A stretch of 64,000 bases of DNA from Pholis gunnellus (GCA_910591455.2 OU342817.1:9105915-9169914), one strand, 5' to 3'. Counted from the first letter of the stretch, positions 1 to 12,159 are shown. Numbers and translations: made by a program. Notes: generated by a model not told the origin, from the letters alone.

Positions 1-3000
1 TGGAGGACACCCGTTGCACCTTTATTTCACCCATTTTTGAGACTTTAATCAGCCTACTGGGTGTAACGCAGCCTTTTTTAACTGGCAGATTCACAGTTCA
101 GGCTGTGCCTCAGCTGTTGGACCGAGTCCAGAGTCACACAGACCTGAAAGACAGCCATCGTTATCCAACTCTCACAAGGTGTCATTGTAGGGATCCAATG
201 ATTACCATATCAGCACCACATGAAACATTAATGTCTTGCTGGCAGTGATGGCCTGGCAAGCATCCTAATTTCTCGAACAGAGCTTGTCAGATCCTATTGT
301 TTCAAGTTTGGGTGACATGAGCGGAAAAGTCATCAGTGATTGAACTCGTGATGAGACCGGGCTGTCACATGTGGGCCAAATAAACACTTTGCAATACGGG
401 TTCCTCCAACACACCTGACACACCACTAAAGCCCAGTGCATGTAGACAATACACTTGCATTATTCTCACTCACTTCAACATATGGGCAGCAATTCAGTGG
501 GCTGGAATCAGGCTACTTCAAGATGGCTTTTTGAAGTAATAATTGTGTTCGCGCCAAGTCAGTCCCAGACTCCATTTGCTGGCCGTGCATCACATAAGCA
601 GTCAAGCCACAAACAGAGTGTACTATCTGTGGAACCGTGGCTGTTTGGACTTTGGGACCTTGTCACAATATTATAAAGTATAAAGGCAGATGACCTCAGC
701 CATGTCAAATGAGCAACACCAGCCGTTAAATGTTTTTGAAACACAACGACAAAAAAGAAAGAAAGGCATCTGTGAAAACTGAGTCCAAAATGTTGGACAC
801 AACCTGTTTCAGCTTCTCTCCTCCGGTGGGCGCTCTGGAGCACTGTACACCAAAACAACTAGACGCAAGAACAGGCTGTCACGTACAACACTTAACATTA
901 GTGAGGGTGAGGAAAAATCTGTAACTTTAAGCAATCACTCTATCTGAATATAAATATTCGGTAAATATCATCACTGTCAATATAAATCCAAACATGTGCT
1001 GTCATATATATATTAGCAACCTGGGACATTAATCATTACATTTTGAGACCTGCACCCTTTGCATTCTGCAAAATTGCACTATTGTCTTACTGTTTTCATA
1101 TTTCATTGTGTTGTTTACTATGTTCAGCTTATAAACATTAAGAAAACCACAAAAATATCCTTTCATACATACACATACTTATCCAATACAACGGATTCTG
1201 ATTGGATGCACTCATAAAAGCTATAAATGGCTTTTCATTTGTTTCATTGTTACTATTTCCAAGGTCAAAAACAAACTGAATTATATTTCCTATCTGTTTT
1301 TGTTGTTGTGCATTTGATTGTTTTATATTGTTTTGATTCATCCAACTTAACTTTTTACAGTATATTTCCTGTGATGGTTGGAGGTGCACTGGTGAGACTA
1401 CTACTTGAGGTTTCACTAAGATACTATTTTCCATTGGCGGTCTGAGGGGAATGGCCACATGGTGGCTGCAGCCCAGGCTCACACGCAGTAGATGCCTCAC
1501 AAATTAGCCGGCATCAGGCTCTGTATCTGATGCAGCTTTGGAGGAGGAGTTCATTACTGCCACTCTCAGGTCTCTGCATGAGCTTTCAGGGAGTGACGAG
1601 GTCAGAGCCTGACCAAATAAATCAATAGACCTTATTGCCGTCCCAAAGCATTGATGGGTTATCACGTCATGATTACTGTACAACTGCGGCCCGCTGTACG
1701 ACTGTTTTCGCTTCACACTCAGTGGCCTGTAGGAGAAGCAGTGAGCAGGTGAGACCCAGATAGGCCGCTCGGCGGTACTTCATCACCCCGCTTGTTGTTG
1801 TCACAGCTACAATTGGTTTGTACACCCCATCTGCTGCATCAGCAAAGTCGGGACTGATTTGGTCACTTTGGAGCCCAGTTAGCTTTGCTCACTTGCACTT
1901 CCCCGTTGATTCCAGCCCATCACTACAAATGGTATCTTTATGCGGCGGAGTTAACCCGGATAGCGCTCTTCCCCTGGGCACCTTTATTATCTATTCGTCA
2001 TGTTGTCCCAGTTTATCTCAAGATGAATCTGGCTGCTTCACTACAGATCTAACTACAGATACCTGGCGTGTGGCCTGGGGAGAGAGATTAGGAGATTACT
2101 AGATACTCAGCGGAGGTGCTTGAGTTAGAGTTGATACGGAGGTGAAAAATATTCCGAGAAGATGCAGAATGGCTACGAATCTGTGTTTGTGCTCTCTTAG
2201 CACCGATTTGTCTTCACAGTAGGCTTGAATATATTAAAACTGCCTTGATAAATAGTCATTACCACAGTGACAATTTGCACAAACAGCCGTGGGGCAACCT
2301 CCGTGTGTCCAAACTGGTAAATAAATGAACATTTGAAACATTGCAATGAAATGTTGTTCTCCTCGTGTTCAGCCTCTAAGCTGACTTGTTGGACACTCCT
2401 TCAAATTTTCCTCCCCACTAATTTGCATTGCTAACTAGATCCTTTGTGTCACCTGGAGATCTGGGCAGAGCACAGTTGCAGCCAATTTCCAGATGGCAAT
2501 TCAAATGTGTGACATGTCCTCAATTTTTTTACTAAAACGCAGGGCTGCTTCCACAGACTCCATTAGCTTGGGGGATGCGTGCGCGTGCACAAATGGAAAG
2601 TGGAAAGTGTCCAGTGGTGTGAATATTCACATCTGCACCTGCTGAATAATAGACGATTATCTTCTCAGGTGGCTCATCCACCCCATTCACATGCTCTCTC
2701 CCATTTCATGGCGCTAATTTTGTCTAGAATACCCAATAGGCTTGGCAAAATGCATATTTCTTGTCTCTTAGACCTGATCTTGTCTTGTATTCTGTCTGAA
2801 GAGGGAACATATTCTTCAATATGAGTGCTGGCTTCAGGGAGCGTGACTGCACTATAGACTCTAAAGAGCCTCAGGTCTTGGCAGGTACTCCTTACATTTC
2901 AACAGAGGAGAGACACCCACGGCAAATTTGGTGGCAGCAAGGCCATATATCATCTGTCATCGCCAGGAGCCTCCACAGTAATGAACAAGTAATAATGGTA

Positions 3001-4387
3001 TATATCTTGAACTTGAGTCTCTAAAGGTAGCTCATCCAGAGTCATTATGGTGCCACATAACCAGATGAGCTTTCTCAAATGAGACCGTTTTTGTCACCCC
3101 GAGGACTGGAGGGTGTAACTGTTCTCACAGTGAATAACTCATCCTCATTTGGTGCTAATGGGACTCCGTATTAAGGTGTTGTGTGTGAATGCGGGAGGAA
3201 TGGTAAATCCCATTTTCTTGTAATTCAAAGCTCAAGCTGTTTCCACACATCTGTTCCTCCGGTAGAAAGGAAGATTCATTTGGAGAAAAAACAACAACAA
3301 CATGCACGGGATAAAAAAGCAGCATTAAATGAAGATTCATGCCTCACAGGATTATGACGAAGTGCTAGGCGACGGAGTGTTATGGGGAAGTATGTCATGA
3401 TGACATCTCTCTGTCACAGAAACGAGCTCATTCGCTCTGTCCATTCATCCACCTACCCATCTCGCTTCTCTCCCACCCTCTCCCTCCATCCATCAATCCA
3501 TCTCCGCTTTTTTTTCCCAGGTATGGCAATGCTACAGTTAACCCATAATGATTGATATGCATATGAAGCAATGGGTTTCCTGCATATTTGACAGCATGTG
3601 TTCTGAGCCTCATGTTGCCACTCTGGGGATGTGTTTGCACAGGGATGGGAGATGCTCTGACGGTTACAGCTGAGGTGTCATTTCTCATGTAAATAGAGGA
3701 TGGCAGGATGTAGCGATCCTGCTGTTTGTGAAATTAGCCGCGGCACACATATACACAAGAGCAGCACAAACTGAGGGCTGTATAAAGACTTTGTGATAAA
3801 GTGTCCGCCAGAAGCCAGTTTCCACACAAAGTTACCAAGATATGAAGGCGTTAACATTTAATGCAAACTGTCCGGAGAGACATGCTGCACAAGCAGCTGC
3901 CTGAATAGACAATGCACCCCAACAGCCCCCCAAGAGCCCGACACCTCCAGTGTCCAATTCAGCAAACACATGATTCAACCTGTCATTCATAAGTGCTGAT
4001 GTAGCCGTGCTCAGAGCAGAGCCACCGAGTCCCCAGAGTTGGATATCGCTGCTAACTGTCATCCAAGTACTTTGATTACTGGGCTGGGAGAAGAATGATG
4101 ACTATGGCCACTTTAAGTCCTGGTCAGACTCTATGATTCTGTCAAGGAAAGTGGATCACGTCCAAGGTCCCATTTAGACCCCTAACATTTATATAACGTG
4201 TTCACGGCGCATGAATGTAGACCTCTGTTGCAAAAACTCTGTTAAGCACTTGAGTGACACCGCCTTAGAAAACGATTCGTGCCATGAAAACAAATATGAA
4301 TTACGATGTTTATTTTGTGAAACTAAAGTAAATTTCGGTCCTTATTTGACAAAATTACAATTATATTTCTAAGTTGTTTTTACAATG
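1..4387. other. Intergenic DNA upstream of lrrc30, no gene recognised
   Basis: Only short ORFs occur here (all 120 codons or less). None resembles a known protein family, and none has neighbouring exon-like blocks with splice sites joining in frame. Base composition is ordinary AT-leaning vertebrate DNA. There is a pyrimidine-rich stretch near 3435-3510 and nothing that forms a clear repeat or RNA gene. Distal regulatory elements could lie here but cannot be identified by eye. Confidence 0.6.
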
Positions 4388-4740
4388 ATTAGAGAAGGTT
4401 ACACTTTATTCAATCCACCTATTCACCATTTAGCAGTTTTATCATATTTAATACATTCATTATAACACACTGTTATCTAGTTAAAAGCAGATATTAGGTC
4501 TTTTTGAGTGTTTATTGATAAAGTTGTCAACAACGTGAACATCCATAACTGCATGCTACAACAGATAATGTCTGACAGTATAATACAACCCAGCTTTAAT
4601 TATATAAAACATGTCTTCATATGAGACATTATGATAGTTGAAAGTACTGTACATTAATACTATAAATGTCATAGTTATATTTGCTTATAATTCTACAATT
4701 ACAGTGTTTATATAATACAATATAAAAATGTTAGATAGAT
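4388..4740. repeat. Probable degraded interspersed repeat, AT-rich
   Basis: The block opens with a gttacactttatt motif, a start shared by several dispersed fish repeats, and continues as AT-rich sequence that looks like a diverged mobile-element copy. No open reading frame, clear terminal inverted repeat or target-site duplication is visible. The assignment rests on recognition of the opening motif and the character of the sequence, so the family is left unnamed. Confidence 0.4.
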
Positions 4741-4860
4741 AGCTACAGATAAATACAATAACTAAAATAGAGTAAATATAAAATACAATTAAAGAAAAGT
4801 GTTACAGAGTACAATACTAAGACCTAAACATTAGCAGTATGGTTGGCACAGCAGCCAAGT

Positions 4861-4898
4861 GTACACGCTGTACTGTACATGCTGTACATGCTGTACAC
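4861..4898. repeat. Short imperfect tandem repeat of a gctgtac-type unit
   Basis: The motif gctgtacat/gctgtacac recurs three to four times in about 38 bases. The gtac cores also make the block partly self-complementary. It is probably a minor replication-slippage product with no evident role. Confidence 0.6.
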
Positions 4899-5084
4899 TC
4901 TGGACACTGGTCTATTAACTCTGTGAAGCAAAAGGGATCCTCCTCTGTTGCTCTTTCTGAAGTTTACCTGATTTTTTTTTGTTTTATCTGAATTGATCCT
5001 GTAAGGGTAGAAGGTGTCACACGATTGTAAAACAATACGGAAACAAACTTTTAATTTGGAGTTAGAAAAAACTTGACTTCACTA

Positions 5085-5230
5085 AGGGTTTAGCGCCTGT
5101 TGCCTCACAGCAGGAAGGACCCGAGTTCAAACCAGGCTAGCTAGGGCCTTACAATGTGCAGTTTGCTTGTTCTCCTCTGTCTGCGTGGCTTTTCCTCCAG
5201 ATACTTTGGTTGTCCTACAGTCCAAATGGA
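5085..5230 (+). repeat. V-SINE-like tRNA-derived SINE fragment
   Basis: The left part reads as a degraded tRNA-like head, with a box-A-like stretch (tagcgcctgttgcctcacag) and a box-B-like gagttcaaacc. It is followed by a body matching the conserved central domain typical of vertebrate V-SINEs such as zebrafish DANA-type elements: gtttgcttgttctcc, then ctgcgtgg, tttcctcc and cctacagtccaaa in that order. Several substitutions and no intact tail show it is an old copy. The order and spacing of the motifs make the SINE call good. The exact subfamily cannot be given without a repeat library. Confidence 0.75.
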
Positions 5231-5560
5231 CAGTGGTGGAGGAAGTATTGACAGCTTTTACTAAAAGAGGTATACTGCACACCTCTAAACTACATGATAT
5301 GACAGTATTTGGATGAAACAACATCTATGCTGGGGTAAATATTGACATATCTTACAAAATATATTTTAAAAATGGCATACTATGGGTTCAACATTGCTCA
5401 ACATGCCATATACTGTTGTAAATCAGCCTTGAACCTTGCAAGACCAATGCTGAGATGGAGTCGACCATTTGGGACCCGTCTACGTCATGAAATTTGCTCT
5501 GAATTGTAGTGGAATATAAGTATAAAGTAGCATGAAATGGAAATACTCCCTGTAGTACTG
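5228..5560 (+). repeat. Degraded dispersed fish repeat (cagtggtggaggaagta type)
   Basis: The block opens with cagtggtggaggaagtattg and near its right end carries aagtataaagtagcatgaa followed by atggaaatactc. These are recognisable parts of a very common non-coding repeat of percomorph genomes. The middle is shortened and diverged, and the expected complementary right terminus is missing, so the copy is truncated. It abuts the V-SINE-like fragment, which suggests one inserted beside or into the other. Confidence 0.6.
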
Positions 5561-6690
5561 TAGGTGTGAATGTCTTTTTCTGTATGACTCTCGGTATGAT
5601 ATCTCCACCGCCCCGTGGCTGTGGCCTGATCAGGCAGACATACGGTAGAAAGTAATCACACGACTCAAGCTAAATACAGAAAGAAATATAATATTCTATA
5701 ATATTCATTCTGTTCTAATTTGACATTTTGAAAGGAAGTGGAACAAATAGCTTTCAGTGAATGCTACGCAGATACTTAGAGAACTTTTTTCGAGAAAAAG
5801 CGTGAAGAACTTTTTGCCTCATTGTGTGAGTTGCTTCGGGGAAAGACAAATTCAAAAATGCAAATCTCTACAGTGTACGCTTTTACATGAAGAGGGATTC
5901 TCCCCTCGGGGCCACATGAATGAGATTTTGAATAGCAGTAGAGTTTTCTAGGAACACTCTGGAATGTTCTATAACCTTTTGCACTTGAGATTAAACCAGC
6001 TCATGTCTGCGCATAGGGTTCCACTAATACCTTTAAGAACTGCTCCTCTTTTGAGAGATGATTCAGTGTTTTAACGGCTGTCGGCTTGGTGGCATATTCA
6101 AGAGATCATGCACAAAGGTTCAGTGGCCGACACAGGAAGAAAAAAAGTATGAAGAGATTATGGTCGCCCCGCAATGGTATGTCAAATATCTGAATTATTT
6201 TAAGTGCGAAATGCAATGCACATAGAGAAGATAGCAGGTGTAGTTAACAGAATAATGTGTACCACGTGAGAACCAATGTATTTCTGTGTGTTACGCTATG
6301 TGATCATGGCAGTAACGTCATCTGATTGAGCTCACACCGCATCCTATCCGCAGCGCCGCCCTGCAGTAGTGGGAGGGGAGCAGGGTGCTATCTGTGGACA
6401 TGCAAAGTGACAGGACCAGCTGGGGTTTGAAATCCAGTAAGACAGGCAGTTGGTCTGGGAGAAGCAGACCACGAGCCCCCATAGCGCTCAATTACAGCAG
6501 CCCGCAACTCAACTCGGTGAGAGAAACTCAGTGTAGCTGCCAAACATCAGCACTTCTACGACAACCTGTAGAACTGATCATGCTCTGCGTGGCTGTTTCA
6601 AGAACTTTGGAGATCAATCAGCAGCCATCACCCTTAGCGATCCTCTTATTGTTGGTGATCAGCTAATCGCATGCTGACATCTTGTTATAG
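5561..6690. other. Region immediately 5' of lrrc30 (possible promoter or 5' UTR)
   Basis: There is no convincing coding exon. A GC-richer stretch lies at about 6340-6530, with a CAGCTG E-box at 6417-6422 of the kind bound by myogenic bHLH factors, which would suit the muscle expression reported for LRRC30. This link is inference. A ttgttatag sequence ending at 6690 could act as a splice acceptor, so an upstream non-coding exon is possible. No clear TATA box was picked out. Confidence 0.35.
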
Positions 6691-6720
6691 GCGACAGAAT
6701 CAACAGCCCTGCAGGGGACG

Positions 6721-7620
6721 ATGGGTGGGAAGCAATCTCGCAGTTTCTCCAACAAGAAGCTGAATGAGGTGAGTGTTAGTCAAGGCAGGAAGAGTGCTGG
6801 GAAAGAGGACCAGCCCAGCCTGTCCTCGGCCGCCGAGAGGATCCGTAGACACGCCACGGTGCACTTTGGCTACAGCACCCTCAGCCTGGCCATGCGGGCC
6901 CTCGATGAAACTCCCTCTGAGCTGTGGGAGCTCCGGGAACTACAAAAGCTAAACTTATCCATGAACTGCCTCTGCTCTCTGCCCCCTGCCCTGGGCGCTC
7001 TGGAAAATCTGGTGATCCTCAACTTGTGGGGTAACAACCTGTCCAGCCTCCCGGCCGAGATCAGCCTCCTGAAGAAGCTACGCGTGCTTTTCGCCTGTCG
7101 CAACCGCCTGAGCGAGGTCCCAGAGGAGCTGGGCTCCTGCACCTGCCTGGAGGTGCTCAGTCTGGCCAATAACCAGATCACGGGCCTCCCCGGCAGCCTG
7201 GCAGCCATGCACAAACTGACCAAACTCAATCTCAGCCACAACCGCATCGCACACATCCCCACCTGCGTCTACAGCATGAAGGGCCTGGTCTTTCTCCATC
7301 TGGCTTGCAACCGCCTGGAGACCATTGCGGACCAGATCCAGGACTTGGTGAACCTGAAGATCCTCATCGTGGAGGGAAACAGTATCCACACACTGCCTAA
7401 GACGCTGTGCTCCCTGGAGTCTTTAGAACTTCTCAATGTTGACTTCAATGACCTGCAAAATGTGCCGATGGAAATGTACCTGCTGAGCAGGCTCGGGAGG
7501 TTGGCCTGCCACCCGCTGGATAAAGGACTTCATATTATCCACAACCCCCTCCTCAAGCCTATCCAGGAGGTGCTACAAGGGGGACTCAGTGCCCTCTATA
7601 ACTACCTCAAGCCCACGTGA
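6721..7620 (+). CDS. lrrc30: Leucine-rich repeat-containing protein 30
   Basis: A single uninterrupted exon encodes 299 residues, close to the roughly 300 residues of human LRRC30, which is also a single coding exon. The start is well supported: an in-frame TAG lies at 6688-6690, no other ATG intervenes, and the context is good (A at -3, G at +4). Residues 1-48 form a charged head beginning MGGKQSRS, a plausible N-myristoylation signal (Gly2, Ser6, nearby basic residues). Eight consecutive 23-residue LRRs run from about 74 to 257 in the LxxLxLxxNxLxxLP pattern, preceded by a partial repeat. A C-terminal cap contains DKGLHIIHNPLLKP, which closely resembles LRRC30. No signal peptide or transmembrane segment is seen, so the protein should be intracellular. 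Its function is poorly known. LRRC10 is a related alternative but fits the head and C-terminal cap less well, and the ptprm neighbour matches LRRC30 in human. Confidence 0.93.
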   Translation: MGGKQSRSFSNKKLNEVSVSQGRKSAGKEDQPSLSSAAERIRRHATVHFGYSTLSLAMRALDETPSELWELRELQKLNLSMNCLCSLPPALGALENLVILNLWGNNLSSLPAEISLLKKLRVLFACRNRLSEVPEELGSCTCLEVLSLANNQITGLPGSLAAMHKLTKLNLSHNRIAHIPTCVYSMKGLVFLHLACNRLETIADQIQDLVNLKILIVEGNSIHTLPKTLCSLESLELLNVDFNDLQNVPMEMYLLSRLGRLACHPLDKGLHIIHNPLLKPIQEVLQGGLSALYNYLKPT

Positions 7621-7666
7621 GGCACTACCACTGTGTGTGCATTTGGTTGTGCATTTGTGTGTGCGT

Positions 7667-7672
<6 letters not shown>

Positions 7673-7733
<61 letters not shown>
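7673..7733. repeat. (GT)n microsatellite in the probable lrrc30 3' UTR
   Basis: An uninterrupted GT run of 61 bases lies inside an imperfect GT tract spanning about 7655-7751. It begins about 50 bases after the lrrc30 stop codon and before the candidate poly(A) signal, so it would be transcribed as a UG repeat if the 3' UTR extends that far. It creates artificial Cys-Val and Thr-His reading frames on the two strands. Confidence 0.95.
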
Positions 7734-7737
<4 letters not shown>

Positions 7738-7936
7738 TGTGTGTGGGTGTGCATCTAAAAGAGTCATAATGGGATGTTGGCACCAGTCGGCACGTGGTAG
7801 TCATGCTGTGAGCCATAGCTGTTGCCACAAACGGCCTAATTGTATTAAGATATTATCTACTCAACACAAATGACCAGTATTCAGTATTAATATTATTATT
7901 TCCTGTTTTTTTATGTAATGTAAAAGCTGGGTTAAA

Positions 7937-7942
7937 AATAAA
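7937..7942 (+). terminator. Candidate lrrc30 polyadenylation signal (AATAAA)
   Basis: A canonical AATAAA lies about 317 bases after the stop codon. It is followed within 12-26 bases by a GT-rich stretch (gctgtgtcgtgtgc), the usual downstream element. It is the first convincing signal after the CDS. Assignment to lrrc30 is inferred from position and strand. Confidence 0.55.
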
Positions 7943-8902
7943 CAACAAGTAACTGCTGTGTCGTGTGCAAACATTTGTTAATCCACAGCAAAGGGTTCAG
8001 AGCAAGTCGCTTGGCTCACTCAGAAATTCACAGGTCTACATTTGGGGGCCGATTACTGGTCAGTTGATCTTGTTTGGCCTGTGGCAGAGAGGAGGCACGG
8101 GGGGAAGTTCAGCTACATATCACCAGCCTCTTTGTTGGATTCAGGTCATGGGGATCAGGTGCGTGAAGTCAGTGGAAACAATGATGGAGGGGGGGGAGCT
8201 TAAGATCTGCAAAAATAATAAAACAACACACAACAGGGATTTAAACTCTGATTAAATGTTGTTCCACTCCATCAGATCAGAGCAGGGCTGCTGGATGGGG
8301 GGTCCTCTGAGGTTGTCGGGTGTTGTCACACAAACCATTTGAAGCGATGGAAAAAAAAACTTGATTGAAAATTGCTTCACGAAAAAGATGTGGACTACTG
8401 TGGAACAAATTGTTCAATTCAGTTCAAATAATTTTAAGCAAATGTCTATGTAATTAAAGGCCAAGAAGCTTCTAAGTGGACATTTGATTTTAGATTATTT
8501 TGTTACAAATATGCAGTTATTGCCAATTTGGATCAGCAATTACAATAGCACGCCAAATACACATCAAGCAAAAATAAGCACAATAATGAATTAATATAGT
8601 CATCATGTAGACCCTATTATGCAGAAATGTTCAAATATGTAACATGTTATCAGTATTTTATAAAGTGTAAATCTTGGCTAGAAAAATTGCATGCCTGTCC
8701 AGCAAGGACTTAGGTAATGGAAATAAAAGTTTAAAAAGAGCTGCTGTAAATTAAACGGAGTTTGTGTCAACTTGGCTGCCCAAATATGAATGGGGTTTAG
8801 ATGTCACAACATTTAAGACAAGTACAGATTGAAGGTGCTATATAAAAGTGACCTCTGTTGGTATGTACCTGTTACTACTTTAGTCAAAGTGAATGCTGGA
8901 CT

Positions 8903-8905
<3 letters not shown>

Positions 8906-8971
<66 letters not shown>
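8906..8971. repeat. Compound (CT)n(CA)n microsatellite
   Basis: A perfect CT run (8906-8942) passes directly into a perfect CA run (8942-8971). The compound form suggests the two tracts grew from one slippage-prone site. Confidence 0.95.
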
Positions 8972-8973
<2 letters not shown>

Positions 8974-9201
8974 CACACAAACAACCCACGCATTCATGAT
9001 GGATGAACCCCTCCTGAATAAGTCTTTGTCCTAGATAGTGATCATGGGACATGTTGTCAAATAAAGCTCCTATAAAGATATTGCATCAATGTGAGTCAGA
9101 TGACCTGAATTCAGGTGTTCTGTGGTTGTGTTACTATTTTAGTGATAATACAAAATACAATGACTTTGGCGTCTTGTGCCACTTGTTCAGCATTAACAGA
9201 A

Positions 9202-9248
9202 CATATACATGTATATATTATATATATATATATATATACATGTATATA
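9202..9248. repeat. (TA)n tract with palindromic flanks
   Basis: A TA-rich core is bordered on both sides by tatacatgtatata, so the block is nearly its own reverse complement and could extrude a cruciform. It is probably a microsatellite with mirrored ends. Confidence 0.8.
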
Positions 9249-10371
9249 CTGTATCGTGGTAGACAGACACATTCCATCAGTAACTAACAGTCTAAAACAA
9301 TTATTCTGATTTCATCATCGAAAGGTCAGGGGTCTTTTGAAACGCAAACATTGACCTGTGTACAGTCAAGTAAAACACACTTCTGTGACAATTAATTAAA
9401 ATGAATCTTGCACCTCATTCCACTGAACGTTTCTCACTCACTCTAGTGGTCAGCTGTACACCGGGGATCACCCATGACTGCACTTAGCAGGCTTTGTAGG
9501 ATTTGCTGATCCCATTTAATTGCTGCGTGCTCCGATAACTGTGCTTTATAATGAGACACTGTGCAAAATATAACAACTGGGGGAGCACACATTGACACCC
9601 GTGTTCTTCATTCAAAGGTATTTTGCATTAATAAGCCAAAGCTTGGAAAACAGTTTAGCATCACCAGCAGCCAGTGACTTCCCATAATGAAGGACAGCTA
9701 ATCAATCTCATATTGAACTTTTGACAATCAAGGCATGGGATAATCAGAATGGAATTAAATGTTAAAATCACTGTTGTTCGGCAGCCACATGAGGAGAAGC
9801 GTAATAAGGCTTTCTGTGGAGAGAAGTTTCTGTGATTTATTCAGTCACACTGAGACTCCTCACATAGGGTGAGGTGATTGGCATTATTGACAAACAGCAT
9901 TATACTGACACTTATGTCAATTACTACAACATATTATTTAGCTCATCATTCTTATGTTTAACTGATTCAAACTGTCCCTGCGGGGAGAAATATGAGTGAG
10001 AATAGATTTACTGAAGGCTGACAGGTTCTTCCTTGGCTGGCGTCGGCTCTCCACAATGAAATGTCAATATCACCTATTCAGTAGCACAGTATGTTGTTCA
10101 GAAATCAGCAACAGTGAGTCACTGAAATGGTAGGCCGCTGTTATAACCTTTGAGGATATGGAATCTTTTGATCCGGGTCTGGTATCAATTTTGGAGCCAC
10201 TTCCTTCCTGTCCAATCACTGTAATGTCATAGTGTTTCTGTATCTTGCTTTGAGAGCACGATGAAAGTAGCCAAAGCTCGTGAAAGGTTACTGGGTAAAA
10301 ATAAAAGTGGCAGGTACATGGCACAGGGCTTGTTTTTGTTATTACAGATGAAAGCGTTCATTGATTCCAAT

Positions 10372-10690
10372 ACAGGGGTTCTTAATCATTTTTAAGCAGC
10401 TCTTTTACTTTGACAAAATGGAAATGATGATTTGATTGAAAAATCAAATATCCAAATATTGAGCCAACTGTAGCATCTGAACACTACATGTCGTGATTGA
10501 TGAAGCTTGAAAAGTAGCTAATACGCAGTAGAAAAAGTCTAAATAGTTAGCAAAGCAATTGATAAAAGGTAGAAAAAGTAAGCGAAAAATAATGGATAAA
10601 TGGTGGAAAAGGTTAGCTAAAATAATGCTGGAAAATTGTCAAAACTGTTAACTAAAAGCAAAATGGTGAAAAAGCTAAGCACTGGATAAA
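10372..10690. repeat. Degraded dispersed repeat with internal near-repeats
   Basis: The block starts with ggggttcttaatcattttta and includes gtagcatctgaacactacat, strings I associate with a common percomorph interspersed repeat. Its right half is built from diverged units around the pattern gctaaaa...taatggataaa...tggtggaaaag, repeated four or more times. There is no reading frame and no clear terminal repeat. The dispersed-repeat call is from memory; the internal repetition is visible directly. Confidence 0.5.
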
Positions 10691-10970
10691 TGTTTGAACT
10701 AGATTAAAGTCGTGGCAAATGACCGACTTCGGCTTCTCCAAGTTGTACAAATGAAAACCTGTAAACCTGACAAAAACGGATTTTTGAAAGAAATTGCTAA
10801 CAATAACCACTTCTATGTAAAATCCAGTCTAAAATCAATACAAAAGAACACATTTGGAACACAATGGTTGGTGTTGAAGAGGTAAGATATAGGCCAATTT
10901 GTTGAACATGATTTAGGACTGTGTTTATGAAGAACCTAAAACACAGCCCTCAATCACACACTCACAAACA

Positions 10971-11051
10971 CTCTCTGTCTCTCTCTATCGCTCTCTCTCT
11001 CTGTCTCTCTCTATCGCTCTCTCTCTCTGTCTCTCTCTCTGTCTCTCTCTG

Positions 11052-11089
<38 letters not shown>
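10971..11089. repeat. Imperfect (CT)n tract
   Basis: About 119 bases of near-pure pyrimidine consist of CT runs interrupted by gtct, atct and cgct variants. This points to an older, decayed microsatellite. The opposite strand is polypurine. Confidence 0.95.
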
Positions 11090-12159
11090 GGCGAGTGCAA
11101 ACCATAATGCTATCCATTCATTCCTCCATCCAATCGGAGGAGTTTACATTCTCATCAATTCCCATGACAGCTCGGCTCAGACTGGTATTCATGCATTCCT
11201 GGCAACGTAACTGTTGGAGCCAAGACAATACCTAAAAACCACAAAAAAAAACATGTGGCGCTTCTCTGAAATGCTTCAGCCATTGTTTCGAGAACTTATG
11301 AAGAAAAACAACAACTGGAGCCATATATCCTTGACAACACAAGGTCATTTTCAGGCTAAATGTAGACCCATGTCAATTTGGCTGCATTTTAATTAGCATT
11401 GAAAAGTGCTGGTACAAGTGAAATCACCATGTGTTTATGCATGCAAAAAACAATAAGGGAATGACATTGGTTGACTTTGTCATTAGTTGCTTCTCCATCC
11501 CTTTGTTTGACATTGCTCTGAGAAAACCCTCCAGTTGTTTGCACTTGCCGTCTCAGATAAGACTAATTTTGAACAAATATTTGCATATATTAAAGTAAGG
11601 CATCGTTATTGATTCATCAAAGCTGAAATAAATGTTTGTGTGTGACGATGTGGCTCTGTTATGACATGTCAACCACTGAGCTCCTCTTGAAGGTTGGCCT
11701 GTGTTTCCCTTTAATGGGATCAATGCATGAATTTAAATCAGAAAGGACCCGCAAGGTGAACTATGATTAAGAATCCAGCTGGGAAAATATTTTAAGGAAA
11801 TATTACCATAATAAATTAACGTGTCAAGTTGAGCATTGAAAGGGCTTAATTTTCTTCATATCACATGATCTTCATCAGCAGATTGGGATTCATTCATGTT
11901 AATACTTTTCTACATATTGTGCTTCATTAGAAAATAATCATATAAGAATTCATCCTTTTTTGTTAATGTTAGATATTACTTTATGATAATCTAAAGCTGT
12001 TATTATTAATTTTGTATCACCACCTTCAATTAATGATGGCTGACTTGGTAAACAGCCCACAGGTTCTTTACATGGCCCGGGTTAAATGCACTACTTCACC
12101 TCGAACCAACTTCTCCCACAAGCTGGTCCAAATAAACGCCAATAGAGTACCAGGAGGAG
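11090..12159. other. Intergenic DNA upstream of ptprm
   Basis: AT-rich sequence without recognisable genes or repeats. It lies just 5' of the CpG-rich ptprm start region and may hold distal promoter elements, but no specific site can be defended from the sequence alone. Confidence 0.5.

Larger units (their letters stand above)
7970..10371. other. Intergenic DNA between lrrc30 and ptprm, left part
   Basis: No coding exon is recognised. Apart from the CT/CA microsatellite near 8.9 kb and the TA palindrome near 9.2 kb (listed separately), it is AT-leaning unique-looking sequence with no motif or repeat that I can name. Confidence 0.55.

Noticed and set aside
6870..7389. Minus-strand frames opposite lrrc30
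   Set aside because: Shadow frames produced by the GC-rich LRR coding sequence.
6721..7620. Assignment to LRRC10
   Set aside because: Both are short LRR proteins, but the MG-x-x-QSR start, the DKGLHIIHNP cap and the location beside ptprm fit LRRC30 better.
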